NCBI GenBank assembly: GCA_964019055.1
Contig: OZ025207.1
Location: 19,183,730 to 19,247,729 of the forward strand
Origin: Anthopleura xanthogrammica
Lineage: Eukaryota; Cnidaria; Anthozoa; Actiniaria; Actiniidae
Direction of reading: 5' to 3'
DNA: 64,000 nt
Below, piece after piece: positions 15,701-24,500 of the stretch. Under the pieces are notes generated by a model. It did not search any database. It was given only the letters and a program-made list of their open reading frames with translations, and was not told the DNA's origin. Both the position numbers and the translations under genes were made by a program. Positions within the stretch are counted from its first letter, which is position 1; every line of letters begins with the position of its first letter.

Positions 15701-16460
15701 TTAAATCAAATATTTGGTGAGCAGTCTATAGACAGTACTCGTATGAGCAGGTCAAACAACAAATCATTAAAGTTGCTGCTATTCAAAGAAATATCGTCTA
15801 ACTCCAGGTAGCCAAGCTAAACATAAACAATCCTTCTTACTTACCTGAGAGCTTTCAATAAGTTTTCAGCGCCATCTCTTAGCTTCATTTGTTTGTATAT
15901 TTTTTGGTTCAAGTCTTGTCGCTTGTGTTGAAGTCGCCAGCGAGCTGATTTTCTGAACGCGAATTCTGCGTCGTTCTGAAAGAAGCCGGTTATAAAAGAT
16001 TGCTTCAAGTCACAGAAAAACTTACTTAATGAGCTTATCAACCTTGTGAAGCTTCCTATTTACATCTCGATATTAGCTGACACAGATCCTTGTCAATAAA
16101 CTATTTTTGGAATTATTTTTTGGGCAACACAACATTTGACGTGATTTCTTAGTTACTGTACTCTCTTGTGAAGTCCCGGGAAGAAAAACCATTTTGCCGG
16201 CGTTTGGACCCATTTCCAGCTAAGGAATACGTGGAATATCGAGTGTTTGGTTACTCCAGAATTAGTAAGTGTCATTTTTAAAAGGTTTTAAAGCTGTTTT
16301 TAACCACGAATACCCAGCTAAACTTAAGCCCGTGACCTGACTTGCTTACCAGAGCGCGTGTTAGTTCCTTGACGTCGTCATGTGAGGGCTTTTGCGCCAA
16401 ATTTTCCATCTCAGTATTTTCCGTCCCTTCCATTTGTGGGTCTTCACATTCATGACTCAT
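145..16460 (-). CDS. RHPN2: Rhophilin (Rho-GTP-binding HR1-BRO1-PDZ scaffold), 3' end off window
   Basis: Rhophilins bind GTP-loaded Rho through HR1 and act as cytoplasmic scaffolds for actin regulation. Eighteen coding exons join in one open frame of 571 residues: 16350-16460, 15845-15975, 10112-10240, 8474-8552, 7652-7729, 6859-6983, 5831-5885, 5329-5382, 5137-5194, 4326-4417, 3999-4097, 3305-3394, 2812-2878, 1772-1861, 1381-1514, 1053-1149, 867-943, 145-291. All have GT-AG borders and compatible phases. HR1 is about residues 40-120 (KLRDGAENLLKAL). BRO1 starts near residue 128 (PMISLGLRETAELNY) and includes EKASVLFNIGALLSQIGT. PDZ begins near residue 537 (GSFGFSVIG) and is cut by the left edge. 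Motif order and length match vertebrate rhophilins (about 690 residues). RHPN2 and RHPN1 cannot be told apart here. The start ATG at 16460 is the first in the exon and precedes HR1 at the usual distance. Confidence 0.93.
514..640. repeat. Palindromic MITE-like repeat
   Basis: Arms at about 515-543 and 612-640 are inverted copies (gatggcagccatgacagg against cctgtcatagctgccatc), separated by about 70 bases. It lies in a rhophilin intron and has no coding capacity. Confidence 0.6.
1908..1950. repeat. (GACA)n microsatellite
   Basis: A run of imperfect gaca units (acagacagacagacag) next to rhophilin exon 1772-1861. Simple repeat only. Confidence 0.85.
2017..2300. mobile_element. MITE with TACAGT...ACTGTA ends (Tc1/mariner-pogo style)
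   Basis: The element starts tacagtggagtcatatcttg and ends with its inverted counterpart caagataatggaactctactgta (last 20 bases shown in part), with TA at both borders, as in Tc1/mariner-type insertion. It has no ORF. Near its right end a 17-bp unit (agtttgagataacagga) is repeated about 3.5 times at 2207-2270. Confidence 0.65.
2390..2790. repeat. Interspersed repeat with recurring caagg/tttcaagg words
   Basis: The stretch repeats words such as ttcaaggactttt, gggcttttcaagg and cttttcaaggatttcaag. No ORF or terminal inverted repeat was found. It is probably a decayed repeat; the class is unknown. Confidence 0.3.
3040..3195. repeat. Imperfect GATGGA/TAGAT simple repeat
   Basis: Low-complexity sequence of gatgg, tagatt and gatgag words between rhophilin exons. 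It gives Ser/Ile/His-rich spurious ORFs on the minus strand. Confidence 0.75.
5041..5105. repeat. Short hairpin
   Basis: gaaaatatattccgtattgg at the left is matched by the inverted ccaatacagaatatattttt at the right, with about 20 bases between. It lies between rhophilin exons 5137-5194 and 4326-4417. Confidence 0.55.
5487..5747. mobile_element. Palindromic MITE with aaggccgatttacac ends
   Basis: Long inverted arms: gccgatttacacagtacga and gcttacaactgtcgcatgca on the left return as tgcatgcgacagttgtaagc and cgtgtaaatcggcctta on the right. A more diverged relative (gcttacaccatgg, gcagatcacatgcaat, gatgtaaatcaggc) lies at about 50190-50352. Confidence 0.7.
6075..6290 (-). mobile_element. SINE copy with one 57-bp unit (tRNA-like family)
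   Basis: This shares accctgaaacaactt, ctgatctaagtcagggcatg, gctaactcacagat, the gaggaaaac-cagag block and tgtgatgctgagtc with copies at 18116-18600, 27085-27285 and 28847-29815. The tRNA-like head (reverse complement of a B box) is at the high-coordinate end, so the copy is read on the minus strand. Confidence 0.6.
6308..6798 (+). mobile_element. 3' end of a CR1/L2-like non-LTR retrotransposon
   Basis: The plus strand encodes a C-terminal fragment with LPTLSERRESLCRGFYKSM, LLPKKVQRKYSTRFPRT and RFQTSFMPYAVRKWDADP followed by a stop. This resembles the last residues of CR1/L2-type reverse transcriptase ORFs. An AT-rich 3' UTR follows and ends in an (ATT)n tail at 6770-6798, typical of these LINEs. 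No reverse transcriptase core remains, so this is a 5'-truncated copy inside a rhophilin intron. Confidence 0.65.
7816..7920. repeat. Hairpin repeat (ggatgatcacgaaacaatgg arms)
   Basis: Inverted arms of about 23 bases (ggatgatcacgaaacaatgg on the left, ccattgtttcgtgatcatcc on the right) with 60 bases between. It is immediately followed by a second, unrelated hairpin. Confidence 0.65.
7941..8031. repeat. Hairpin repeat (gcgtcacgtccggacaaa arms)
   Basis: Arms gcttgcgtcacgtccggaca and tgtctggatgtgacgcaggc, with outer gatctat matched by agatgatc. It sits only about 20 bases from the preceding hairpin. Confidence 0.65.
8340..8440 (+). mobile_element. Possible LINE 3' tail
   Basis: The words tcttgtctcaggctgagctt and gttaagccgttaaataaaaa run into an (AAT)n-like tail (8405-8440). 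This looks like the 3' end of a non-LTR element, but no coding sequence remains. Confidence 0.35.
9033..9312. mobile_element. MITE with CAGGGAGCCCACAG ends
   Basis: The left end cacagggagcccacagtcac, then tggtagaatcagtgatta, is inverted at the right end (taatcaatgattctaccag, tggctgtgggctccctg). The interior has no ORF. The terminal word cagggagccca recurs elsewhere in the window (22962, 34203, 52579). Confidence 0.7.
9505..9643. mobile_element. MITE, ATAGACCCCTTGCA family (copy 1)
   Basis: It starts tatagaccccttgcaag and ends ctgcaaggggtctata. The interior has gtcaaagcagctcaattt, cctgagaattagaacctatt and gttttgtcctccaaattgag. Copies 2 and 3 are at 25551-25688 and 33145-33270. Confidence 0.75.
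9765..10070. repeat. Interspersed repeat with cacct/aggtgattat inverted words
   Basis: Contains aggtgattatagaaaatca against tttttctataatcacct, then attattcacctcagcctcag and gatttacctc. The same words appear at 52112-52410, so this is a dispersed repeat in a rhophilin intron. Confidence 0.5.
10351..10538. mobile_element. Palindromic MITE, TACTG(C)...TGAAAATAGCAGTAA family (copy 1)
   Basis: Outer arms ttacagctattttcaaaaac and cttatgaaaatagcagtaa. Inner arms atttggtttttcactgccg and gaagtgaaaaaccaaattt. Three relatives lie at 18926-19120, 19371-19552 and 50662-50838. Confidence 0.7.
10560..13360. other. Rhophilin intron sequence without recognised features
   Basis: Part of the 5.6-kb intron between exons 15845-15975 and 10112-10240. 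It is AT-rich, with short simple runs (for example atttatttattcatttattt near 11641) and two related blocks near 11810 and 11970 (cattgcagctcggac, catggcagctgacat). No exon, RNA gene or defined transposon end was recognised. Confidence 0.5.
13364..13528. mobile_element. Palindromic MITE with tgtatacaccgaatcg ends
   Basis: Left arm tacaccgaatcgaaatatgg and caatttgaataactattgtt; right arm aacaatagtcatttaaattg and ccatatttcgattcagtgta. The centre also pairs (gactagcct, aggctagtt). Confidence 0.7.
14070..14165 (-). mobile_element. tRNA-like SINE fragment
   Basis: On the minus strand the piece reads gattggctcagttgttggta ... gcgttcaatccacggcc, which resembles a degenerate tRNA-derived A box and B box (GTTCAATCC). 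There is no full cloverleaf, so it is a SINE remnant, not a tRNA gene. Confidence 0.45.
14180..14421. mobile_element. MITE with CAGGGTT ends (copy 1)
   Basis: It starts cagggttcaaaattcccaca and ends gatgaaattctaaccctg. The interior words gaagagaaattgaacttgca and ctcaatgcacaggataag recur at 28605-28846. Confidence 0.65.
14430..15844. other. Rhophilin intron, nothing recognised
   Basis: The last part of the first large rhophilin intron. It is AT-rich, with long A/T runs around 15240-15620. I saw no exon, repeat end or RNA gene. Confidence 0.5.
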
Positions 16461-16620
16461 TGAAAGAATTTAGTTAGGATTGTTTTGCAGTTTGAAGTCT
16501 TAAGTCAGTTCATTCCCGTAGCGGACTCTTCGACCTTTCATTTTCAAGTTTTTCGACAATGACTTTTCAAACACACACACAAGCATCACTTGACACGTGA
16601 TTGGTAGACAGTAATCCCGC
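16461..16620 (-). promoter_or_regulatory. Presumed 5' UTR and promoter of the rhophilin gene
   Basis: This is the sequence directly upstream of the rhophilin ATG. It is more GC-rich than its surroundings towards 16610-16670 (several CpGs, ccgcgggcg, gcgacccgcg). No TATA box was recognised. The placement rests only on position. Confidence 0.3.
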
Positions 16621-18110
16621 GGGCGTACACGCGACCCGCGTGACATGTCTCAAGGCGCCGGTCCCGGTCTCAGAAAGTCTTAGATTAATCGTTAATCTTA
16701 CTGAGAAATTTAATCAAGAACTTTTCGTATCACTTAAAACCGAAAAAACCCACCACGTCGCGTCAGTTTTTCACAATCTTCAGCTCACATGCTGATTTCG
16801 AAATTTATGTGACGAAGTACTTGAAACACTCCCTTTTACTTCTGATTGTCTCATCCCATTTTAAAGTTGATTTTCTTTCAGGATTTTTATGTAAATATTT
16901 TTTCAAAGCCTCTAGGCTTACAGCTGTTACTATCTCAGAAAAATCTCCCTGTTTGGGATACTTTGATAGAGAGAAAAATAATGATTGAACAGATGATAAA
17001 TAAAAGTGTTGAGAGATCACTTTAGCAAAAACACAAATCATTAATTTTGTTCATTTCCCACAGAAATATGAATCAATAAGTTTTAAGAAAAATACACAGT
17101 AAGGCATAATTATTTTTGTTAGATATAACACTGCACTTTTATTGTTATTGTCAATGCTTTACCGTTAATGGTAAATTCTATTCAATGTTTTAGAAAACTT
17201 GTTATCATTATGTGTGGGCGGCCATTGGGATCTCCCCTTTAAACGCAAACTAAAATCTTCCAGCACCTGCTCTGCGTTTTCACTAGATGTCAATCAAAGA
17301 AGGTATATTCAAAAACAACTAAGTGGGAGAACTACCCTCAATTCTGATGATGTAGATAAAATAAAATGAATTTCATAGACTATGAATGATAGGTCTGGAC
17401 CCCTTGTGTTCTTTAAACCAAGATAAAACCATTTCCTAGTTTCAATAAAAATTTAAAAAATATGCAGGAGACCCGACATGTGTGTTGAAAATAACCCATT
17501 TTCTTGAGAAAAGGGGTCGTTATTTCCTGAAACACTTTAAAAGAGAGCAATTATAGGCAAGATAGGGTTATATGAATTTTAAGCAGCAGTTATTTTTTTT
17601 AGTAGAAGTTAGAGTGCCAAGTAAAAGTTCTTTCTAATTTATACAGAAAATCTTCTCTACAAAAAGCCCTAAGGGTTGGTACAAATGACTCTTCAAAGTA
17701 AAGAATATAGCTTTAGAAACTGAGAATCTGAATGCATACATCTCCCAACCAAAACGAGTTACATTAACACAGTCTGCTAATTTTTTTAGGTGGACATCAC
17801 CTGTCTCAACGGTCTCCTTTTTTTTTTTTTTTTTTGGTATGGCCATAGCTTGTAACTGTCTCCTATTCATTTAGATTTTTTAGATCAAGAATTACATGTA
17901 AACTCCCTCCCATTCTATGATTGATGTTAGACTGATTCTGACCTCCAGAAAAGTCAATAAAAACACACAATATAACATTCATGATGCCTTATTGGGAAAC
18001 TGGTATCTTGGAAGCCGTGGGTACTTTGTACCTATAATATCAGCAATCGCACATGCAATACACAATACTAGTTACCGGTAAGTCATTTCTGAGCCAAAAC
18101 CATCAAATCT
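16621..18110. other. Spacer between rhophilin and RAB5IF, mostly unassigned
   Basis: No gene is supported. Minus-strand open stretches at 16805-17041 and 17634-17870 contain exon-like pieces (LEALKKYLHKNPERKSTLKW; HLKKLADCVNVTRFGWEMY) but no recognisable family and no clear joining. A T-run of about 20 occurs at 17818-17836. Confidence 0.4.
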
Positions 18111-18115
18111 TATCA

Positions 18116-18600
18116 AACCCTTCGACAACTCAGCTAACTCAAAGATAAAACCCTGAAACAACTACTGGGCTGATCAAAGTCAGGGCATGGCTAACTCACA
18201 GATTGAACCCTGAAACAACTACTGGGCTGATCAAAGTCAGGGCATGGCTAACTCACAGATCAAACCCTGAAACAACTACTGGGCTGATCAAAGTCAGGGC
18301 ACGGCTAACTCACAGATTGAACCCTGAAATAATCTCTCGGCTGATCAAAGTCAGGACATGGCTAACTCACAAATCAATTTGGAATTTAGCTGGTTAGGTT
18401 TTGCAGAGAGAGGAAAACTGGAGAACCCAAAGCAAAACCAGTGAATCAAAGGAGGGACCTAAATTTACTCACATGTGATGCTGTGTCAGTTGTGTGACAG
18501 CGAGTGATAGCGATGCCACATTTGACAATATGTCCAGGAATCAAACCCAAGACCCCATAGGTGAGAGGTGGAATGTACTACCACAATATATGCCTCCCTT
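18116..18600 (-). mobile_element. SINE copy with about four 57-bp units
   Basis: Read on the minus strand: a tRNA-like head with a B box (gggtttgattcctggac, about 18538-18553), a body containing catgtgagtaaatttagg, then about four tandem copies of the 57-bp unit (18125-18375) with the word gagttagccatgccctgac. The array produces a spurious plus-strand ORF at 18203-18397. Confidence 0.7.
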
Positions 18601-18925
18601 GATTGAGCCAAAAGGATAATATAGCCACTGCAACTAGGACCTTTCTCTTGCGGCAGCCATATATTTCTTTCCCTGTTTAGCCTCAGATTCATGTGCTACA
18701 GGGTAAGCTTATCTGATTCAACAAAGGTTTTATTCACATGAGAATAAAAATGGATGTCACATATGGAAGTTCAATGAAGTGGTAGTATCCTTCCCCCCTC
18801 CCCCATGGAAGGGATGCTAGCTTGTACATCACAGCACACATACAAGCACCTACATGTAACCATCATTTAGTTTGCTGAATACAAAATCAGAAAATACATT
18901 TTACAAAATGGAAATGTTTCCTTTG

Positions 18926-19120
18926 TTACTGCTATTTTCATAAACATGCAAACTTGGTAGTTGCGCAAGCTGCATGCTGAAATTTTGTTTTTCACTTCCG
19001 TCAATCAAAAAATAATCAGACAGTACCTTTTTTATATTTTTGACTGGCGGCAGTGAAAAACCACATTCCAACAGCCAACTTGCAACTACAGAGTTCACAT
19101 ATTTATGAAAAAAGCAGTAA
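18926..19120. mobile_element. Palindromic MITE, TACTGCTATTTTCA family (copy 2)
   Basis: Outer ends ttactgctattttcataaac and atttatgaaaaaagcagtaa, inner pair tttgtttttcacttccgtca and ggcggcagtgaaaaaccaca. Same family as 10351-10538. Confidence 0.7.
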
Positions 19121-19370
19121 TATTGTCCACACAGAACCATCTGATATACTTTGAGTCTGATTTTTGATTTTCCTGATGTTACAAAAAACAATTAAGTAGG
19201 TTATACCTAAATCAACAAAGAGATCAGGTAAAAAGCTCAACTTACGAATAATCAAAATTTTTAATGTAATAGTAAGGATTGGGAAACAAAAGGTCTTTAC
19301 TGTTCAAGCACCACTCACTGCTGTTACTGTGGGTTCAATCCTTAAACATGCCATAAAGTGTATTTGTAAA

Positions 19371-19552
19371 TTACTGTGATTCTAAATATTCTACAAACTC
19401 GGTAGTTGTGAGTTGCTCATTGAAATTTTTTCTCACTGCCACAAGTCAAAAGGTACCAACTAATAATTATTAGTTTTGATTGATGGCAGCAAAAAAAAAA
19501 TTATACGCTATCAAAATACCTGAGTTTGCAGAATATTTAGAATTGCAGTAAT
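19371..19552. mobile_element. Palindromic MITE, TACTG family (copy 3)
   Basis: Outer ends ttactgtgattctaaatatt and aatatttagaattgcagtaa; the centre has cactgccacaagtcaaaagg and tgattgatggcagc. Diverged member of the family at 10351 and 18926. Confidence 0.65.
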
Positions 19553-19979
19553 TAGGATTTAGACCCTAAAAACCGATGTTGGTGGCATGCTGATCAGTAC
19601 ATGTATGTAGGTGATCAGTGGGTTGTTGGTAGGCTGACACCCTTCCACCATTAATATTGTTTGTGGTACTATTTTCAATCACATTTCTGATAATCAAACC
19701 CAGGCTCAGCCCAGAGGTGAAAGAGAGTGCACTACTGAAGTGACAACCTTGACTTTTAAGCGCAAGCTTTCTTTGGCTATAAGAAATAGCTAAGCCATAA
19801 CAAAGAAAGCAACAAATGAATGGTAGAACTAACCACACACAAGCTACTAAAATAGCAAGAACCTGGTCTAACTTGGGGCTGGCTTGTATTGATCACAATA
19901 TAAACTTTTACAAAGTTATCTAATGAGAAATAATGCAAAATATTAATGATGGGGAATATTCTCTAGATTAGGATTGGCG

Positions 19980-21488
19980 TCATTGGGAGAGTGCTGAGTA
20001 AACAATTATCCAAAATACCTGAAATGAAGAAAAAAAACAATTTCAATTTCCAAGTGGTAAAGAAAGTGGAAATCATATTTATATAATTTGAATTCTCTGT
20101 GGGATCAGCAAAAAGAAATTCTTGAATATATTCTTGTTCTGACTGGTGTAAATTTTGGAAAATCAAAATTTTTTGAATTGGGTATACTGACTCAGATATT
20201 TAATACAAAGACAAGTTTTGCAATGGATTCAAGTTTGTTTAAGTTCAAATCACCGCCCGGTTGCCTCAGTTGCTTGAGGATGAGACTTTCATGCAGGAGG
20301 TCATGGGTTCAAGCACTGGCTCGGATGATCACGTTAATGGCGTTCCTGTCCCTTTGAACTTAAGAGACGTTAAAAGAGGGCCACAGGTTTGTCAGTTGAA
20401 TTACTGTTAAGTGCTACCCTCTATAAACAAGATTGTTTTTTTTTGTTTTTTTTGATAACCTTACCAAAAAAACAGCAAATGATGTCATGAAGCCTTCTTT
20501 TGTAAGTTCCCAAGCACCACCATACTCATCTTCATCAATCTTTTGAAAGTTATTGAAGTATACATAAGCAACACCTGCATTTATTAAACAAAACCTAGGA
20601 AAAACATTAGAAACATACATTAGGTTATACTGTATATCTGGGAAACCATATCAGGCCATAGGTCTTTTCTCTTGGTTCTCCTGTTTTCCTCCCTCCATAA
20701 AAATGAACATGTGAGATGAGTGTTGTTTGCTGTAAATAAAAGATGCGGTGGTATTGCAAGTAGAGCAAACTTCAACCCCTTATAGCGAATGATGGTTATA
20801 AAATGATAGTTTTCTATATGCCAGTTCAAAGCTTAAGAATCATTTTCACGGGCATGTGATTTTATCCCGAATTTCTCACCTTTTGTTTAGTTAAAAACAA
20901 AAGAAGGTTTTAAATAAAAGAAAGTGAGAAATTCGGGATAAAATCGCATGCACACAGAAAACGATTCTTAAACTTTGGACTGGCTTATACAGTCATGACA
21001 TGCAATACTTACAGTCCAATAGCTAAAATTCCTTTTAATGGGATAAGACCCCAGGTAATACCAATTATCAAAGCCAAAATCTGTCGTAACCAGTATATTA
21101 CATCCAAAAACTCTTCCTGAAGTAAATAAAAACATTGGTATTAAATTCTTTAAAAAATTGAAAAAAAGAGATAAAATTAAAACACAAAAAGTGTTAGACA
21201 ATCTTAATAATTGTTTCAGTGGTTATTTTAGGGGATTTTTTTTTCAGCCAATGACAAGATGGTATCCTATATCTTTTAACAGGGTAGTCTGATTGTCAAA
21301 AATAAAAATACATGGCCATTTTTACGATTTTCTGCAGTAAACTTATTGTTTTAAGACGAAACCACAATCTCATTATTCACCTTGTCCTCCCAAGTAGAAC
21401 CAGATTTCAACGCCTTGTGAAAGGTCTCAGAGACAGAAACTTCCCCATTGGAGTCTTGAGTAGTACTTTTTCTTTTCTGTGTCGACAT
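19980..21488 (-). CDS. RAB5IF: RAB5IF / OPTI (RCAF1), small two-pass membrane protein
   Basis: In humans this protein (C20orf24) is described as a factor for respiratory-chain assembly in mitochondria, and as OPTI, the TMCO1 partner in the GEL complex of the ER multipass translocon. Four exons join in frame to 126 residues: 21381-21488, 21013-21116, 20465-20594, 19980-20018. After a short polar N-terminus come STWEDKEEFLDVIYWLRQI, a hydrophobic stretch with ITWGLIPLKGILAIGLF, FCLINAGVAYVYF, the signature DEDEYGGAWELTKEGFMTSF, and a hydrophobic tail VFWIIVYSALSQ. Length and motif order match the animal family. The ATG at 21488 begins the only exon that supplies the conserved TWEDK. Confidence 0.93.
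20253..20385 (+). mobile_element. tRNA-derived SINE
   Basis: Begins accgcccggttgcctcagtt and has A-box-like tgcctcagttgcttgagga and B-box-like gggttcaagcact at a tRNA-like distance. The body that follows is unrelated to tRNA. It sits in an intron of RAB5IF on the opposite strand. Confidence 0.55.
20818..20990. mobile_element. Palindromic MITE with gccagttcaaag ends (copy 1)
   Basis: Outer pair gccagttcaaagcttaagaa and cttaaactttggactggc; inner pair gattttatcccgaatttctc and gagaaattcgggataaaatc. A half copy with the same words is at 32538-32655. Confidence 0.75.
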
Positions 21489-22664
21489 TATTGGGTAAAA
21501 AGAAGGGAAAAAACGTAAATTTTTATGATAAAGTGGAAAGAATTGTTACCTCATGGCTTAGAAAATAGTAATAGGGAACTAATGGGGGTAACCGCTGCTT
21601 GATATCCTACAGGCTCATGTACTGCCCATAATACCCCGCGCGCCGCTCGTTCGTTCTCTTTCTCTCAATCTGGTGGATATTTAGAAACAAGGTTGGTATT
21701 ACCAAAATAATCGGCCAAAATCTTATTCATCCTTCATGATATCGGGTTCAAATAAAGCTAGAACGAAAGAATAAAGGTCACTTAACGATGCTGAGTTGAT
21801 ATTTTCTTTCTGAAATGTATTTGAAGTTGCAAGCCTTCGATAGTAGTCGGAGCTATATCAGTATAAAGTTTCATGTGACTTGCAGACTTCGATAATTTTA
21901 GTTTCAAAGATTATATTTTCATTAGCCTAGAGTAAGGGAAGGTGATAGATTTGTATGATCTTATCCCCATTTTCAGAAGTGAGTTTATATTTCACGAGGT
22001 AGAATACTAATATGCTTCTAAACTATCGTTGAATTATGTTATCTTGTAGCAATATTCTCAGTCTTTTTATTCTTGTTGTAGTTTATGTCGAGATATGTAT
22101 TGTAAAATGTTCTTAACTAAATTGTATTCTGAAGAAATATGTTGTATATTATTTTGCCGTTGGAAACACGTTTGACAATTTGCAGTGCATTTGTTGGACG
22201 TACGTTTACGTACATACATTCATTGTGTACAGTCCTTTTATATGACCATTATGCAGAGCTTATATTATTAGATGTTTTTATTAATGCTTACCTAATGATA
22301 TGTGAATTCAGTAGATTCTGTAGAAGTGTAGTCAATAATGTCACAGAATTAAAACTGTCTATTTTATAGATAGCACAATCAAAATTTTAACAGATACTAT
22401 GATATGATATACATATATCTGTTAGAGGTCTAAAAATAATGGCTAGTCAATGGAGAACGTCAGGCCAAATGCCTCTTAGGCCAGTCCTCTTGACTGTGCA
22501 GATGTTGAGCAGTCCAATGTTCCCAGTGATCATGTCTGCCCATTGTGCAGCCGTGTTTTTTTTTGCCCTACAAATTCTACACAAACTCTTTTGTCTACAC
22601 TCAAGGTTTTCAACAAATGCATACCTTTTCTTTATCAACAGGGTAATCCCTTAACTAAACCACC
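21489..22664. promoter_or_regulatory. Shared divergent promoter region of RAB5IF and RPL13, with RPL13 5' UTR
   Basis: The two start codons face away from each other. A GC-rich spot with a pyrimidine tract (gcgccgctcgttcgttctct, about 21641-21665) is a good candidate for a ribosomal-protein TOP-type transcription start. A likely 5' UTR intron runs from about 21691 (aacaag/gttggt) to the acceptor tatcaacag at about 22641, just before the ATG context accaccatgg. The exact starts are inferred. Confidence 0.45.
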
Positions 22665-23861
22665 ATGGCTCCCAAGCGAAACAATGTAATTCCCAATGCC
22701 CATTTTCACAAAGACTGGCAAAGGTTTGTCAAGACCTGGTTCAACCAACCTGGACGCAAGAAGCGTAGACGTATAGCCCGAAAAGAAAAAGCCATAAAGA
22801 TTGCTCCTCGCCCAGTGACTGGTGCCATTAGACCCATTGTACGATGTCCTACATTTAAGTACAACACCAAAATCAGAGCTGGTAGAGGTTTTACTCTTGA
22901 CGAGCTGAAGGTACTTTGATGAAACACATTTATGATTAAAAACAATGCTCGCTTTTATAGCAGGGAGCCCAAGCAAAGCCACAGGGCTCTTATTCTTAAC
23001 AGTGGATTGAGATTGAGCATTTAACGGTGCCGTTTGTCACGATCGTTGCAACTGTTAAATTTACACATATCTATGCAGAATGCACAATGTTTCTAGGAGG
23101 CTGGGAGCACTTCCGGCTGATAAAATCAATTTAATGGTCGCAACAATCGTGACAAACAGCGCCGTTAAATGCTCAATCTGAATCCGCTGTAATGAGCAAG
23201 GATAAATTGCTTTATATTATAATACCCTGCAAGTCAAATTCACTTTTCTACTGTAATCAGATATACATTTAACTTAACTAATGACATATTGCAGGCTGCT
23301 GGCATTCCTCGTAAGGTTGCCCCAACTATTGGAATTGCTGTAGACCACAGAAGGAAAAACAGATCCACTGAGTCTCTACAGGCCAATGTACAGAGACTTA
23401 AGGAGTACAAGAGCAAACTGATTGTCTTCCCCAGAAAGGCTGGCAAACCCAAGCAGGGAGATAGTGAGGTATGGATAAAAATTCAGTTGACTTTGCATGA
23501 GAATACACCTTTAAAAATTCTTTAGTCCTTGAATATTCCATTAACTTTATTTTCTCATCATGAACCCTGTTTGGTGTTGCTAAAAAGTGGGAAAATCAAT
23601 GATTACCATAGTACTTATGAAACATTTTCATTTCATTTTTTGCAGGCTGCTGATTTGGAAAATGCTGTACAGCTTCAAGGAGAGGTCATGCCAATCCAAC
23701 AACCAAGTGTACAGATCAAGGCTCGTAAGATCACTGATGAGGAGAAGAGCTTCAGCGTATTCAAGACCATGCGTATTGAGCGTTCTAATGCTCGTCTAAT
23801 TGGTATCAGGGAAAAGAGAGCTAAGGAAAAGGCCGAAGCTGAAGCCATGAAGAAGAAGTAA
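22665..23861 (+). CDS. RPL13: 60S ribosomal protein L13 (eL13)
   Basis: A structural protein of the cytosolic large ribosomal subunit. Coding exons 22665-22910, 23295-23468 and 23646-23861 join in phase 0 to 211 residues, the same length as the human protein. The start [18 protein letters not shown], the basic segment [53 protein letters not shown] and the C-terminal Lys/Ala/Glu-rich tail are all diagnostic. The ATG is in a strong context (accaccatgg). A probable polyadenylation signal (aataataaaaatg) follows the stop at about 23876. Both introns start inside the conserved segments common to animal eL13 genes. Divergent neighbour of RAB5IF. Confidence 0.98.
22997..23191. mobile_element. Palindromic MITE inside an RPL13 intron
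   Basis: Arms of about 60 bases: tgagcatttaacggtgccgt and tttgtcacgatcgttgcaac on the left, gtcgcaacaatcgtgacaaa and gcgccgttaaatgctcaatc on the right. It fills about half of the 384-base intron. Confidence 0.75.
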
Positions 23862-24440
23862 ATTTGAGAGCAAAATAATAAAAATGTACATTTACAGATA
23901 TTGGTCTCTGCGTGTTTAATGGGTGTGCATCTTTTACTCCAACAAATGTTTGAAATAGTCGGCATAGTTCAAAACTTTCTTTTTACACCTGCTTATTCGT
24001 TTGTTGAATTCAAAACACCAAAGCATTTCCAAGTAGTAACTGCTAGTTATTATTTGTCTCTGCTTTGGAGTTTTTAATTTGTTTGTTTGGTGGGTTGCCT
24101 GTGGTGATTTTGTTTCTTTTGCGGGCTACCTGTGGTATGTCGGTTAATCATGACCGAGGGAGACTGAGAACTAGCTACCTCCAGTCTCCTCATCCTTCGT
24201 CACAAAGGAACCCTAAACACCGAAGAAGGTAAAAGATAGAGGCTAGGTCTGTGAAGGAATACCCTTCCTAGTCGAGGTCTTTTTTTGCCCTACCAACCTG
24301 CCGCTCAGCCCTACGGAGAGGAAGAAAAACAACCTCTGCTAGGGTAGTGGAGGAACCACCTTACCTCACACCCTTACTTATTAGGACCGACTATAAATAA
24401 TATTTTCCTTTTTATTTCTACTAAATATTAAATATTCATA
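23862..24440. other. Spacer downstream of RPL13 with an unexplained GC-richer block
   Basis: After the RPL13 poly(A) signal comes a block at about 24115-24390 that is clearly richer in GC than its surroundings. Its words include gcgggctacctgtggtatg, gactgagaactagctacctc, aaccctaaacaccgaag, cagccctacggagaggaag and attaggaccgactataa. No long ORF and no known RNA was recognised. Confidence 0.4.
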
Positions 24441-24454
24441 ATTATATTAGGTAT

Positions 24455-24500
24455 AATTCCGTGGGTTCGAGTCCTGCCAAGGGCATATGATATTTTTCTC
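24455..24500 (+). repeat. tRNA-like B-box fragment
   Basis: gtgggttcgagtcctgcc followed by aagggcatatgatatttttc. The same join (attcaagtcctgccaagggc) occurs at about 45768-45800. It is a shared SINE remnant; there is no tRNA body. Confidence 0.45.

Noticed and set aside
18203..18397. ORF with repeated Asn-Pro-Glu-Thr-Thr motif
   Set aside because: Translation of four tandem 57-bp SINE units on the non-functional strand.
20253..20385. tRNA gene
   Set aside because: A-box and B-box words are present but the arms do not form a cloverleaf; it is a SINE head. The same applies at 14070, 24455, 28870 and 18540.
22911..23645. Box C/D snoRNA in RPL13 introns
   Set aside because: Ribosomal protein introns often host snoRNAs. 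I looked for a paired RUGAUGA and CUGA box with a terminal stem in both introns and found no convincing pair.
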